Origin: Spirochaetota bacterium
GTDB lineage: Bacteria; Spirochaetota; B62-G9; DRHN01
Reading direction: 5' to 3'
DNA length: 64,000 nucleotides
Assembly (NCBI GenBank): GCA_016934265.1
Contig: JAFGTF010000070.1
Coordinates: 1 to 64,000 of the forward strand
The translations under genes and the position numbers were made by a program. Below are positions 43,612-53,385 of the stretch, one piece after another. The notes under the pieces are model-generated. The model was not told the DNA's origin. It searched no databases and worked only from the letters and a program-made list of their open reading frames with translations. Within the stretch, counting starts at the first letter, position 1. Each line of letters starts with the position of its first letter.

Positions 43612-44481
43612 TTATCCGGCATTCCGGCGCACTCTGCCTGCAACCGAATCGATTACCCGCATCGCCGCCTCCCTCCCTATCCTGTATCCCTCGTCGACCT
43701 TCCTGAAGCAGAGGGGACGTATTTCTCCGCAGATCGGCGCTATCGAAACGTCCGCGCCGCATTCCGGATTCCGCCCCTCGCCCGGGCGGTAGCGGTGAAT
43801 GATCCTGAGCGTGCTTCGCATCACTGCGGGCAGCGATATTTTTCTCTCGAACGGTCTCTTCGAAGACGCTTTTTCTGCCGCTTTCTTTAAGAGCTCCGAT
43901 TGAAGAGGATGTGCGTAGATATCCGATAGAAGGGAGACATCGGAGGCGAGCACGAAACCGGCTCCTTTTTTCCTCGCTATGTCTGTCGCAACGCTGTCTA
44001 CGATTCCGCCGTCCGTAAGGAGCCTGCCGCCGATCCGTACCGGGGGGAAGAGGCCCGGGAAGGCGGAGGACGCACGAAGCGCCGTTGAAAGTCTCCCCCG
44101 TTCGAGCAGCACCGGCTCTTCGCGCTCGAGGTCCGCGGCGAGTACGATCACCGGAATACCAAGATCCTCGATCCCTATGAGCCCCAACCCCTGCTCGAAG
44201 AGCCGCTGGACCTTCTCCCCGCTGAACATTCCCCTCCACGGGGCCCTGAAATCCAATAAAGACCACAACCTGAACCGCCGTGCGTAATCGAGCATCTCTT
44301 CGGTCGAATAGCCGGCGGCGAAGTATGCCGCAACGATCGCACCGAAGCTCGCACCGACGATGAGGTCGATCCCGATCCCGTACTCCTCGAGAACCGAGAG
44401 AACACCGATATGCACAAGCCCGCGGGCCGCCCCTCCGCTCAAAACGAGCCCGAAAAAGTCCTGCCCTACTCGGTCACTCAA
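43612..44481 (-). CDS. patatin-like phospholipase
   Basis: A protein of about 289 residues. The oxyanion motif is SGGAARG, the nucleophile is in GASFG (GxSxG), and the catalytic Asp is in DGGIVDS. It hydrolyses acyl esters of lipids. I prefer a TTG start at 44481, which overlaps the glmS stop (TTGAGTGA); a longer frame runs 60 bases further into glmS. The C-terminal portion is basic and rich in Arg. Confidence 0.85.
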   Translation of the reverse strand: MSDRVGQDFFGLVLSGGAARGLVHIGVLSVLEEYGIGIDLIVGASFGAIVAAYFAAGYSTEEMLDYARRFRLWSLLDFRAPWRGMFSGEKVQRLFEQGLGLIGIEDLGIPVIVLAADLEREEPVLLERGRLSTALRASSAFPGLFPPVRIGGRLLTDGGIVDSVATDIARKKGAGFVLASDVSLLSDIYAHPLQSELLKKAAEKASSKRPFERKISLPAVMRSTLRIIHRYRPGEGRNPECGADVSIAPICGEIRPLCFRKVDEGYRIGREAAMRVIDSVAGRVRRNAG

Positions 44482-46300
44482 CGGTGACGCTCTTCGCGAG
44501 GTTTCTCGGCTGGTCGACGTTGCACCCCCGTTTGACCGCAATATGGTATGCGAGCAGCTGAAGCGGGATGACGTTTACGATCGGCATGAGGCTTGGAATG
44601 AGCTCCGGCACCTCGATAACTTCGTCCGAAAGGTCCGCAATCATCGTATCCCCGCGCGTTACGATCGAGAGCACCCATCCCTTCCGTGCCTTGATCTCCG
44701 ATATATTGCTCATGATCTTTTCGTACGTGAAATCCTTCGTTGCGACGACGATCACGGGCATGTCGTCGTCTATAAGCGCGATGGGTCCGTGTTTCATTTC
44801 GGCGGCCGGATACCCTTCCGCATGGACGTACGATATCTCCTTGAGTTTGAGCGCCCCCTCGAGCGCGACGGGATAGTTGTATCCCCTGCCGAGGTAGAGG
44901 GCGTTCTTATGGCGGGACAGCCGGTCGGCGATCTCGCCTATCTTCCGGTCTTCGCGAAGTATTTTTCCGACGATACCGGGCAGGCGCATCGCTTCTTTGA
45001 CGAGCTTTGTTCCCTCCTTTTTCGAGAGCCCCCGCATCCTTCCCAGCATCAGGGCGATCATGAACAGGACGAGAACCTGCGAGGTAAAGGCCTTTGTGGA
45101 CGCGACCCCGATTTCCGGTCCCGCGTGTATGTACACGCCGCCGTCGCTCTCCCGCGCGATCGTGCTCCCCACGACGTTGCAGATACCGAGCACGATGCCT
45201 CCCCTCTTTTTCGCCTCTCGCATTGCACCGAGCGTGTCCGCCGTCTCACCCGACTGGCTTATGACGAACATGATCTCGCCCTCCCGGACGATCGGGTTCC
45301 TGTACCGGAACTCGGATGCGTACTCGACCTCGCACGGAATTCCGGCAAGCTCCTCTATCAGGTATTCCCCGATGAGCGCGGAATGCCAGGAGGTGCCGCA
45401 GGACGTGATAATGAGCCGATCGGCCTTTTTCAGCTGCTCTGAGTAACCAAGCAGGCCGTCGAGCCGTGCGGTGCCCTCCTTCTCGTTGAGTCGCCCCCTT
45501 AAGGTGTCCCTAAGCGATTTCTCCTGCTCGAATATCTCCTTCAGCATGAAGTGATCGAATCCCCCCTTCTCGATCATGTCGAGACTCCAGGAGATCTGCT
45601 GTACCTTCTTCTTTACCTCTTCGTTGTTCGCCCTCGTCACCCGGTAGCCGTCACGCCTGACCTCGGCGATCTCCCCGTCCTCGAGGTAGATAATCTCGTT
45701 CGTATGCTTCAGCACCGCCGCCACATCCGATGCGACGAAGAACTCGCCGTCGCCCTTGCCGATGATGAGGGGGCTTCCGCGCCGTGCGGTAAAGATCTTG
45801 TCAGGCTCCCGTTTCGATATGATCGCGAGGCCGTAGGTCCCCTCCACCTCCGCCAGCGCCGCGGAAATCGCTAAAAGAAGGCTTCCGTTGTAGTTCTCCT
45901 CGATGAGGTGGGCGATGACCTCGGTGTCCGTGTCGCTCACGAATCTGTGCCCCTTGCCTTCGAGGTACGTTTTCAGAGCGCTGAAATTCTCGATGATGCC
46001 GTTGTGAACGAGCGCCAGCTCTCCGCCGCAGTCGATATGCGGGTGGGCGTTTTTGTCGTTCGGTTCTCCGTGGGTCGCCCACCTCGTGTGCGCGATACCG
46101 ACCGTGCTTTCGAAACGAGTTCCTGCGATCTTCCCTTCCAGTGCGTCAACCTTGCCCTTTGTCTTTTCCAGGATGATCTCGCCCTTTTCGATGAGTGCCA
46201 GACCCGCGGAGTCATATCCCCTGTATTCCAGGCGCTTCAGGCCCTCGATCAGTATCGGCACCGAGCAGCCCTTTCCGATATAACCGACTATGCCGCACAT
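44474..46300 (-). CDS. glmS: glutamine:fructose-6-phosphate aminotransferase (isomerizing)
   Basis: A 608-residue enzyme making glucosamine-6-phosphate for cell wall and polysaccharide precursors. The mature N-terminal nucleophile is Cys2 (MCGIVGYIG). The glutaminase domain has AHTRWATHGEP, and the two SIS domains (about 280-608) carry ITSCGTSWHSA and VISQSGETADT. The C-terminal NLAKSVTVE is the usual end. GAGGTACGG precedes the ATG. No glmS ribozyme is visible upstream. Confidence 0.95.
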   Translation of the reverse strand: MCGIVGYIGKGCSVPILIEGLKRLEYRGYDSAGLALIEKGEIILEKTKGKVDALEGKIAGTRFESTVGIAHTRWATHGEPNDKNAHPHIDCGGELALVHNGIIENFSALKTYLEGKGHRFVSDTDTEVIAHLIEENYNGSLLLAISAALAEVEGTYGLAIISKREPDKIFTARRGSPLIIGKGDGEFFVASDVAAVLKHTNEIIYLEDGEIAEVRRDGYRVTRANNEEVKKKVQQISWSLDMIEKGGFDHFMLKEIFEQEKSLRDTLRGRLNEKEGTARLDGLLGYSEQLKKADRLIITSCGTSWHSALIGEYLIEELAGIPCEVEYASEFRYRNPIVREGEIMFVISQSGETADTLGAMREAKKRGGIVLGICNVVGSTIARESDGGVYIHAGPEIGVASTKAFTSQVLVLFMIALMLGRMRGLSKKEGTKLVKEAMRLPGIVGKILREDRKIGEIADRLSRHKNALYLGRGYNYPVALEGALKLKEISYVHAEGYPAAEMKHGPIALIDDDMPVIVVATKDFTYEKIMSNISEIKARKGWVLSIVTRGDTMIADLSDEVIEVPELIPSLMPIVNVIPLQLLAYHIAVKRGCNVDQPRNLAKSVTVE

Positions 46301-46507
46301 ATCCGTACCTCGCTTGTTAGTAAATTGCTGAGACCGTTTTTGAAACGGCGCTATTTAAGTAACCCGGAGGGCGACAGCCTAGCAAGATATAATAAGAATA
46401 TACCACTGCACCGACCGAATTTCATTCCGCCCTTTTCTTTTCTGATTATATATCGGCACGGTCTAAGTGTAACAGTACGGGTATCCGATGCGGTGCCGCC
46501 GCTTCTT

Positions 46508-47062
46508 TTATGCTTCGTTCGCCTCATCTTCCGGCCCCGGGACATCTGTACCGCCCCCGGGCGGCTGCTGCTCTTTGATGAGCCCTCTCGTGAGAAACGC
46601 CGCACCCACGATGAGAATCACCACAGCCGTTACTATACCGAATCGGTAACGCACGGAGTAGAGCGCCCAGATGACGATGGAGGCCCCAGTGGCGAGAAAC
46701 GAAAGTAAAAGGGGAAATTTCTTTCCCTTTCCGTAGAAATAAACCGCGAGAAACCCCATCCCGGCGGCAAACAGAAAACCCGGCCAGATAACCTTGAAGT
46801 TGTCGAAGCTTGTGAAGGTGAGTATGAAAAGAGGCACGCTGCTGATTGCAAGAAATGTCGCCAGAAACATGAGGGCCGACCTGTCGGCCTTCTTCCTCGT
46901 GGAGAAGTAAAAGATAAAGAAAAACATCCCGACGAGGAGCACCAGCGAGGGCCAGAGCCTGCCGAAGCCCCCTTCGGTCTTTTTCAGGTTCAGATAGAGG
47001 AGCACGATACTTATCACGATGAGGATTATTCCCATTATCTGCTGTTTTGCTTTGCGTTTCAT
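46508..47062 (-). CDS. six-span membrane protein, hypothetical
   Basis: A 184-residue protein with six evenly spaced hydrophobic segments and a charged, Pro/Gly-rich C-terminal tail (GGGTDVPGPEDEANEA). No catalytic motif is visible. It resembles small LiaI/DUF5668-like membrane proteins. GGAGG precedes the ATG well. It lies 15 bases after the DUF5312-like gene and so is likely co-transcribed. Confidence 0.6.
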   Translation of the reverse strand: MKRKAKQQIMGIILIVISIVLLYLNLKKTEGGFGRLWPSLVLLVGMFFFIFYFSTRKKADRSALMFLATFLAISSVPLFILTFTSFDNFKVIWPGFLFAAGMGFLAVYFYGKGKKFPLLLSFLATGASIVIWALYSVRYRFGIVTAVVILIVGAAFLTRGLIKEQQPPGGGTDVPGPEDEANEA

Positions 47063-47077
47063 GAAAAACCTCCGATT

Positions 47078-48649
47078 CTACGTTGTTTTCCCGGCAGACG
47101 ATTCGTCCCGTGCCGCCTGCAGCGGTAGATAGTGGCTCAATAGTTTCAGAAACCAGTATATGTCCTTATATGCGGCCGCCATATCCTCGATGAACTGCCG
47201 GTTCTTTCCCGCCCTGATCTTCCTGATATTCGAGACGACCGACGGGGATTTCTGCTTGTAGTCTTCCACTATTTTTTTTATAGAGACCGCCAACTCCCTG
47301 AAGGAGACGATCCTTCCGTCGATGATGCTTTTGGCTTTCTCGTTGACTTCCTCAATATTGTTTATCAAAGCCCTTCTTGCACTCTGCTCTTTGGTCACGC
47401 TGTCGAGCAGACGCTTCATCAGCCTTCCCTTGTCTCCATCCATGTCGAGATCGCTGTCGAACGTTTCGATGAGCGAAAGGCTCTCTTTCAACGCATAGTA
47501 GCAGTTCGAAAGCTCGGTGAGTGTATGTTTATTAATGAAGATACCGCCGACAATGAGCTCGTTTATTATCTCGCTAATGGAAGGAACGTACTTGTCCGTC
47601 AAAAAAGCCTTGAGATAGTTCAACGGCTCGACCCACCGATACGGCGGAAGCTCGAACCGCTGGTATGTCTCGTTGTGTGATTTCCCGTAATTATTCACCC
47701 TTCCGTCCACGCTTCCGTCGAAAAGCCGGGATACGATCGTACCGACGGCCTCGTCCCTGAGCTTGCTCTCTAGCGAGCGCAGCACTCTGCCGACTTCGGA
47801 ACGCCTTCGCTGAATGTAGTGCTGAAAAATATCGATACTCCTTCGCTTTTCCACCGGCACGGGAGAGAGACTCTTTTTGATTGCACGGATGATGGTCTCG
47901 ATGTAGTTGTTCCTCTGCAGGGTCGCTATCGCCTTCCTGAGCTTCGGGTAGCTGCCGCCGCCCGGATCCGTCCCCGCTATACGGGCGAGCGCCTCCATTG
48001 CGATATCGAGCCCGGTGTCGGCGTCGAACCTGAAGAGCGCGCGATGCAAACCGACGAGATCTTCGAGGAGGAGCGTCCCCTCCGCGGGAGAGAAGGAGGT
48101 TTTCGACTGGAAGTCCCCCTCGTCAAGCTTGAGGTCGAACTCGCGGAGGAGGGGGAAGAAATCGAAATACACGAACCGTGCAAAGCCGATGAGATTCGCA
48201 TACGCCGTATTGATCTTCGATATCGTCTCCCTGTCCCACTGGTCCGAATACTCGTCGAGCATCTTCTCGACATAGGGAACGGTCTTCGGCATCCCGTGCG
48301 TTTCCGCGAGCTTCCTGATGGTATCAAAGCCGAGCTTCTCATGAATCGATGACGCCTCTTTCGTGTGAAACGTCAGTATGAAGGCCTCCTCGAACGAGGG
48401 GAGAAACCGCTTCCCCGAACCGTCGAGCGGAAGTTGCTGCCGCATGGGGTAAGAAAGCCTGTAGATCTCGTAGAGAAGCTTGGCGACGGCCGGCGATATG
48501 GTATCGTTCTTTATCTTATACAGCTCTATCCGCGACGCGTTCAGCTCCCGCTTCAGGACGCGTAGCGTCCGTTTTTGCTGGGCCGACCCTTTCGTGAAAA
48601 GCCGGCTGAAAAAACCGCCCTCGTCGAGCTTGTGCGGGGAGGATTTCAT
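47078..48649 (-). CDS. DUF5312-like spirochaete protein
   Basis: A 523-residue, mostly helical soluble protein. A basic start (GSAQQKRTLRVLKRELNASR) leads into long helices with acidic and basic patches, and there is a short SYPMRQQLPLDGSG segment near 70. It looks like the DUF5312 family described from Treponema and relatives, which is restricted to spirochaetes as I know it. Function unknown. The 15-base gap to the six-span membrane protein suggests one complex or pathway. Confidence 0.6.
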   Translation of the reverse strand: MKSSPHKLDEGGFFSRLFTKGSAQQKRTLRVLKRELNASRIELYKIKNDTISPAVAKLLYEIYRLSYPMRQQLPLDGSGKRFLPSFEEAFILTFHTKEASSIHEKLGFDTIRKLAETHGMPKTVPYVEKMLDEYSDQWDRETISKINTAYANLIGFARFVYFDFFPLLREFDLKLDEGDFQSKTSFSPAEGTLLLEDLVGLHRALFRFDADTGLDIAMEALARIAGTDPGGGSYPKLRKAIATLQRNNYIETIIRAIKKSLSPVPVEKRRSIDIFQHYIQRRRSEVGRVLRSLESKLRDEAVGTIVSRLFDGSVDGRVNNYGKSHNETYQRFELPPYRWVEPLNYLKAFLTDKYVPSISEIINELIVGGIFINKHTLTELSNCYYALKESLSLIETFDSDLDMDGDKGRLMKRLLDSVTKEQSARRALINNIEEVNEKAKSIIDGRIVSFRELAVSIKKIVEDYKQKSPSVVSNIRKIRAGKNRQFIEDMAAAYKDIYWFLKLLSHYLPLQAARDESSAGKTT

Positions 48650-48722
48650 TCCGCTATCCCTCTTGATGCGATTATCATTCTATTCTACGCGTTCTGTATA
48701 AAAAGTACACGTCTTTTCCATC

Positions 48723-49355
48723 TCAGCGGTCGGCCAGATCGACCATTACGAACAGCGAATCCGTTACGAAATAGGCATATCCCTTCCTCTTTTTCTCTCT
48801 CAGCGATACACGGAACACTTCCCCGTCCTTCAAACCGCAGGGTATCTCCACGGTAACGGGAACGGCCCGCGTCACGTGCCCCCTGTCCGCGCAGAGCGAG
48901 CAGCTTTTCCTGTTTCCGCCGCACAGCGGGCATATCACATGCGCCGGAACATCGATCCGGACGAAAGCCCCGCGCAAGAGCTCTGAACAAGAAAGACGCA
49001 CGCGCACGTCGTACCCTTTCATCATCCGGCCGATATTCCGCCGTCGTGACGAGCACCGGCCGCCGTTTTTTACGCCCACTGCGGGTGAGAGCGCGATATC
49101 CTTGAGCGAGACCGCATAAAATATCCTGTCCTTCGGCAGCAGGAGACTCCCTGAAGCCCCCCTTAGTCTTTTGTTGTATTCCTTTCTTTTTTTGTCGTCT
49201 ATAAGCGTCCGATACGCATCGACCATCCGGATGAAGTCGCCGTTGCCCTCCGATACGTCCGGGTGGTGTTTCTTCGCGAGACGGCAGAACGCCCGCCGTA
49301 TCTCCTTTTTTTCGGCACCCTCTTTTATTTCCAAAAGCTCGTAGTAGTCGCCCAT
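48723..49355 (-). CDS. DnaJ-domain protein
   Basis: A protein of about 210 residues. Residues 1-65 form a J domain with the HPD tripeptide (KKHHPD) that stimulates Hsp70 ATPase. The C-terminal part has CPLCGG and CSLCADRG, a reduced DnaJ-type zinc finger, and a C-terminal substrate domain (VTVEIPCGLKDGEVFRV). The ATG at 49355 fits DnaJ-family starts; an upstream ATG at 49367 overlaps the guaA stop. It lacks the Gly/Phe-rich linker of full DnaJ. Confidence 0.8.
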   Translation of the reverse strand: MGDYYELLEIKEGAEKKEIRRAFCRLAKKHHPDVSEGNGDFIRMVDAYRTLIDDKKRKEYNKRLRGASGSLLLPKDRIFYAVSLKDIALSPAVGVKNGGRCSSRRRNIGRMMKGYDVRVRLSCSELLRGAFVRIDVPAHVICPLCGGNRKSCSLCADRGHVTRAVPVTVEIPCGLKDGEVFRVSLREKKRKGYAYFVTDSLFVMVDLADR

Positions 49356-49357
49356 CC

Positions 49358-50908
49358 CTATTCCCATTCGATCGTCGAGGGGGGTTTCGACGAGATATCA
49401 TACACCACACGGTTTATACCCTTTACCTCGCCGATGATCCGGGACGATATCTTATCGAGAACCTCCGCCGGTATCCTGAACCAGTCCGCGGTCATACCGT
49501 CGACGGAGTGCACGGCCCTGATAACGCATACGTTCTCGTAGGTCCTCTCGTCCCCCATCACCCCCACGCTTCGCACCGGCAGGAGCACTGCGAAGGCCTG
49601 CCATATATCCCGGTAGAGTCCGGCGTTTCTGATCTCCTCTATTGCGATTGCGTCCGCCTCCTTGAGGATCGCGAGACGCTCCTTTGTCACCTCGTCGATG
49701 ACGCGTATCGCGAGGCCCGGACCCGGAAAGGGGTGGCGCATGATAAGCCCTTCGGGAATATTCAAAAGCCTCCCCAGCTCCCTGACCTCGTCCTTGAACA
49801 GCTCCCGGAGCGGTTCTATGAGCTTCAGCCTCATCCGCTGCGGCAATCCTCCGACATTATGGTGGCTCTTGATTGTCGCGGAGGGACCGCAGTATGAAAC
49901 GGATTCTATTACGTCGGGGTACAGAGTCCCCTGGGCGAGATACTCTATATCGCCGAGCGTTTTCGCCTGCTCCTCGAAAACCCTGATGAACTCCCTGCCT
50001 ATCGTCTTTCGCTTCTTCTCCGGGTCGCGTACCCCTCTCAAACGCTTCAGAAAGCGTGTCGATGCGTCGACATAGATGAAATCGAAATCGAACCCGTTTT
50101 GAAAAGCCTTTGTTACCTCCTCCACCTCGTTCTTTCTCAAAAGGCCGTTGTTGATGAACACCGCCTTGGTGTCCCTGCCGATCGCCCTCCCCATGAGCGT
50201 CGCCACGACACTGGAATCGACGCCGCCGGACATGGCGCATATCGCCTTCTTGTTTTTCACCGTTTCCCTGATAAATGCGGTTTCCCGCTCTATGAAAGAA
50301 CCGACGTTCCAGTTGCATCCCGCGCCGCAGACGACCCTTAAAAAATTTTGCAGTATGGTTTTTCCGCGCTCCGTGTGGTGAACCTCCGGGTGAAACTGAA
50401 CTCCGAAAATTCCGCCTGTTTTGTCGGAAACAGCGGCGTAAGGGCTCGACTCGGTATGCGCGATCGCCCTGAATCCTTCGGGAAGCCTCTCCACACGGTC
50501 GCCGTGACTCATCCATACGGTGGTCTTGCCGTTCTTTCTGAAGCCCGAGAAGATCGCTCCCGTGCCTTCGACTGTCAAAACCGCCCTTCCGTACTCCCGC
50601 TCGTGCGACGGAAGCACCGTGCCTCCCAGAAGCTCGGTGATGACCTGGAGCCCGTAACATATGCCAAAGACCGGTATGCCGAGCGTGAGAATCGCGGGCT
50701 CCGGAAGCGGCGCATCGGTGGCGAATACCGACGCCGGACCCCCTGAGAGGATGATGCCCTTCGGGTTTTTTTTCCGCACCTCGTCCGGTGTAATGAAAAA
50801 AGGCACTATTTCCGAATATACGCCGAGCTCCCTCGTCTTCCGTGCGATGAGCTGCGTGTACTGCGACCCGAAATCCAGAATGACGACCCTATCGAACCCC
50901 TCGAACAT
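49358..50908 (-). CDS. guaA: GMP synthase (glutamine-hydrolysing)
   Basis: A 516-residue enzyme converting XMP to GMP. The class-I amidotransferase nucleophile Cys is in GICYGLQ; the ATP-pyrophosphatase P-loop is [25 protein letters not shown] and the C-terminal [18 protein letters not shown] are hallmarks. The ATG at 50908 matches the usual N-terminus ([13 protein letters not shown]); a longer frame upstream is not part of the family. Confidence 0.95.
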   Translation of the reverse strand: MFEGFDRVVILDFGSQYTQLIARKTRELGVYSEIVPFFITPDEVRKKNPKGIILSGGPASVFATDAPLPEPAILTLGIPVFGICYGLQVITELLGGTVLPSHEREYGRAVLTVEGTGAIFSGFRKNGKTTVWMSHGDRVERLPEGFRAIAHTESSPYAAVSDKTGGIFGVQFHPEVHHTERGKTILQNFLRVVCGAGCNWNVGSFIERETAFIRETVKNKKAICAMSGGVDSSVVATLMGRAIGRDTKAVFINNGLLRKNEVEEVTKAFQNGFDFDFIYVDASTRFLKRLRGVRDPEKKRKTIGREFIRVFEEQAKTLGDIEYLAQGTLYPDVIESVSYCGPSATIKSHHNVGGLPQRMRLKLIEPLRELFKDEVRELGRLLNIPEGLIMRHPFPGPGLAIRVIDEVTKERLAILKEADAIAIEEIRNAGLYRDIWQAFAVLLPVRSVGVMGDERTYENVCVIRAVHSVDGMTADWFRIPAEVLDKISSRIIGEVKGINRVVYDISSKPPSTIEWE

Positions 50909-50922
50909 CGTGCAACAACCCT

Positions 50923-50950
50923 TTGAAATAACGGTGCGAACTGTTATAGT
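50923..50950 (+). promoter_or_regulatory. candidate promoter for the radical SAM gene
   Basis: TTGAAA at 50923-50928, a 16-base spacer and TATAGT at 50945-50950; a perfect TATAAT overlaps at 50950-50955. It points to the rightward gene at 50996 and lies in the 87-base gap between divergent starts. Confidence 0.45.
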
Positions 50951-50995
50951 ATAATACTGTACCAGGATCAAAAATTCACCTACATTTTTATCGTC

Positions 50996-51931
50996 ATGGA
51001 GCCATCCTACTACAAGCGGTTCTCCCGCTTCTTGAAAGAACGGTTCGGCGGCCCGGTATACAGGGTATGTATTGACGCCGGTCTCACCTGCCCGAACCGG
51101 GACGGGACGCTCGGCTACGGCGGATGCGCGTACTGCACGCCGGGGGGATCCTGGAGGAAACCGGAGACGGATTCCGTCACTGGGCAGGTCAGGCTCGAAA
51201 AAGAGCGCGTTCGACGGCGGTACGGCGCGCGGAAGTTCATCGCCTATTTCCAGGCGCACACGAACACGTACGCGCCGGTCGACATGCTGCGGCGGCTGTA
51301 CGACGCCGCCCTCACGGAAAACGACATTGTGGGCCTCGTCGTCGGCACCCGTCCCGACTGCATAGACGAAGAACGGCTCGAGCTTCTGGCCTCATACAGA
51401 GAACGGGGCATGTACGTTCTCATAGAGTACGGTCTGCAGTCGGCACACGACAGAACGCTCGAGCTCATAGAGAGGGGACACGACTCGAAAACCTTCCATG
51501 ACGCGGTACAAAAAACAAAAGGGTACGGCATCGACGTGGGGGCGCACGTCATCATCGGACTGCCGAATGAAGAAGCTGCGGATATCAGAGAAACCGCCGA
51601 CTTCCTCTCCCTGCTGCCGATCGATCTTCTGAAGATACACAACCTCAACATCGTTTCCGGAACGAAAATGGCCCGATGGTACCGTGAGGGTGCCGTATCG
51701 CCGCTTTTACTCGAGGAATACGCGGAACTTGTGGTCGATTTCCTCGAACGGACCCGGCCGGAAGTCTGTATCGACCGGCTCGTCGCCGAATCCGACCCGG
51801 CGCTGCTCATCGCGCCGAGATGGCCCCTGAATAAACAGCGTGCGATCAGGGCGATTAACGAATGTTTTTCCAGAAGAGATAGTTACCAGGGCAAATGCCG
51901 TCAAGGCATCGGGACGCGTCCGGTTTCCTAA
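50996..51931 (+). CDS. TIGR01212-type radical SAM protein (YhcC-like)
   Basis: A 311-residue radical S-adenosylmethionine enzyme. [12 protein letters not shown] begins the cluster-binding segment, and GGCAYC supplies the closing C-x2-C ligands. [11 protein letters not shown] and [13 protein letters not shown] match the YhcC family, whose function is not settled. Between 51072 and 51501 two shadow frames also run open on the plus strand, but the codon pattern supports this one. The ribosome site is weak. Confidence 0.88.
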   Translation: MEPSYYKRFSRFLKERFGGPVYRVCIDAGLTCPNRDGTLGYGGCAYCTPGGSWRKPETDSVTGQVRLEKERVRRRYGARKFIAYFQAHTNTYAPVDMLRRLYDAALTENDIVGLVVGTRPDCIDEERLELLASYRERGMYVLIEYGLQSAHDRTLELIERGHDSKTFHDAVQKTKGYGIDVGAHVIIGLPNEEAADIRETADFLSLLPIDLLKIHNLNIVSGTKMARWYREGAVSPLLLEEYAELVVDFLERTRPEVCIDRLVAESDPALLIAPRWPLNKQRAIRAINECFSRRDSYQGKCRQGIGTRPVS

Positions 51932-51943
51932 AAGGAGGAGACG

Positions 51944-52765
51944 TTGAGGATACAGTGCCTGTACCGTGATTTCTTTCTCTTTCTCAAGATGATGAACCTC
52001 GAGAAGGACCACTGGAGAACGTTCAGGCGACTGTATTACGACCGGCACGAAGAGTTCCTCTCTTCCGCCCTGCGACAATGCGGGGATATGACCCTCAAAA
52101 GCCTGAAGAAGCGGATAACGTCCATCCAAAAGAGGCACTATCAAAAGCTCGAAGCGCTCATCAAGGTATACGACATAGAGGATCACACAAAGGAGATCGT
52201 GCAAAGATGCAAGGACCTTTTACACTACCAGGCTTCCTGCAACCTCTTCATCTTCGTCGGGTTCGGCGGTCCCGCCTCCTTCGTGATGCAATATAAGACA
52301 AAACCGGTGATCTGCATCGATCTCGAGCGCGTACCCGGGGAAACGGGCGACTTCCGATACTATCCCGTGCTCCTGAGCCACCTCTTCTGCCGGTATATCC
52401 AGGAGGTCCGTACGAAGGAGGCGGCAAAGACGCCGCTTCGCAGGCTAATATCGAGCGGCATCTCGGTGCACTTCTCGAGGCAAGCGTATCCCGGGTATGA
52501 TGACCGTATCTATCTCTTTCTTCCCGAGGAAGCCCGTACGTGGCTCGACGAACACCACGAAGATGTCTATTCTGCGGTGATGAAGGGTGGACGCGACGCC
52601 GATCTCTTCGCGTACGGTCCGAAAAAGAAGCCGGGCCGGGCAGCGCCGTATCTCGGTTACAAAATAGTGGGTGACTATGTGAGGGAGACCGGCGAGCAGT
52701 CCACCTCCCTGCTTATCGAGCAGGCGGAACGAATCGAAGAGGCCGCTGTCTTCACGATTCGATGA
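51944..52765 (+). CDS. degenerate metallopeptidase-like protein
   Basis: A 273-residue soluble protein with a TTG start seven bases after AAGGAGG. It recalls DUF2268/gluzincin-type peptidases in overall layout: a helical N-terminal half, then LLSHLFCRYIQ in the place where HExxH would lie, LISSGISVHFSRQAYP where the family has EGLAxxF, and YLGYKIVGDYV where the GYxI segment lies. The zinc ligands and the catalytic Glu are missing, so if related it is a pseudoenzyme. It starts 12 bases after the radical SAM stop, suggesting one transcript. Homology is my inference and could be wrong. Confidence 0.5.
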   Translation: MRIQCLYRDFFLFLKMMNLEKDHWRTFRRLYYDRHEEFLSSALRQCGDMTLKSLKKRITSIQKRHYQKLEALIKVYDIEDHTKEIVQRCKDLLHYQASCNLFIFVGFGGPASFVMQYKTKPVICIDLERVPGETGDFRYYPVLLSHLFCRYIQEVRTKEAAKTPLRRLISSGISVHFSRQAYPGYDDRIYLFLPEEARTWLDEHHEDVYSAVMKGGRDADLFAYGPKKKPGRAAPYLGYKIVGDYVRETGEQSTSLLIEQAERIEEAAVFTIR

Positions 52766-52841
52766 GAGGGGCGTCTTTCCCGTTGCCGGAAGCAATAATA
52801 TATTAATATATTATTATATTATAATATTTCTGGAGCACACG

Positions 52842-53366
52842 ATGAAAAGGATACTACCGGTACTCATGCTTTTTTTGCTTCTTCCGGTTTTCCCGCATGC
52901 GGCGGATCGCACGCTGTTCGACAGGATCGGCGTAACGAAGCTGGATCGGGATATCAAGGCAGTCGAATTCACCGTAGAATCCCTCGACGGCAAAAAAACC
53001 AGCCTCGGTGATTTCAAAGGAAAGGTGATATTTCTGAACTTCTGGGCGACCTGGTGCGGGCCGTGTAAATCGGAGGTGGAAGAGATCGACCGGCTGTATG
53101 AGACGCTGAAAGACGAGGCGTTTACCGTGATGGCCCTCGATATACAGGAGAGCAAAAAAAAGGTACGGAATTTCATGAAAAAAAACGGCATCGGATTTCC
53201 GGTCTACCTCGATGAGAGAGGCGAGATCGCCGGCGAATACGGGGTGAACGGAATACCGACGACCTATATCATCGGCCCGGACGGCAGGGTGGCGGGGTGG
53301 GCGGTCGGCCCCCGCGAGTGGGGAGGCGAGGATTCGGTGGCGCTTATGAGAGCGCTGATGAAATAA
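52842..53366 (+). CDS. TlpA-like thioredoxin-fold lipid/periplasmic protein
   Basis: A 174-residue protein with a signal peptide (residues 1-21 ending FPHAA). A thioredoxin/redoxin domain has the active site NFWATWCGPCKSE (Cys-Gly-Pro-Cys), with GVNGIPTTYIIG as the cis-Pro loop. It probably reduces disulfides or supports cytochrome maturation in the periplasm. The leader is AT-rich with a TATAAT at 52820; CTGGAG precedes the ATG. Confidence 0.88.
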   Translation: MKRILPVLMLFLLLPVFPHAADRTLFDRIGVTKLDRDIKAVEFTVESLDGKKTSLGDFKGKVIFLNFWATWCGPCKSEVEEIDRLYETLKDEAFTVMALDIQESKKKVRNFMKKNGIGFPVYLDERGEIAGEYGVNGIPTTYIIGPDGRVAGWAVGPREWGGEDSVALMRALMK

Positions 53367-53385
53367 AGTATCGTACAGGCGCGAT

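Noticed and set aside
42977-44266. 429-codon open frame opposite a sugar receptor and a patatin
   Set aside because: It overlaps two well-supported genes in other frames and lacks any recognisable motif.
46301-46507. glmS ribozyme upstream of glmS
   Set aside because: No core pattern of the ribozyme is seen in the 200 bases, and the class is mainly from Firmicutes.
50908-51259. N-terminal extension of guaA to 51259
   Set aside because: The extra 117 residues do not match the family and lie over the divergent radical SAM gene and its promoter; the ATG at 50908 fits.
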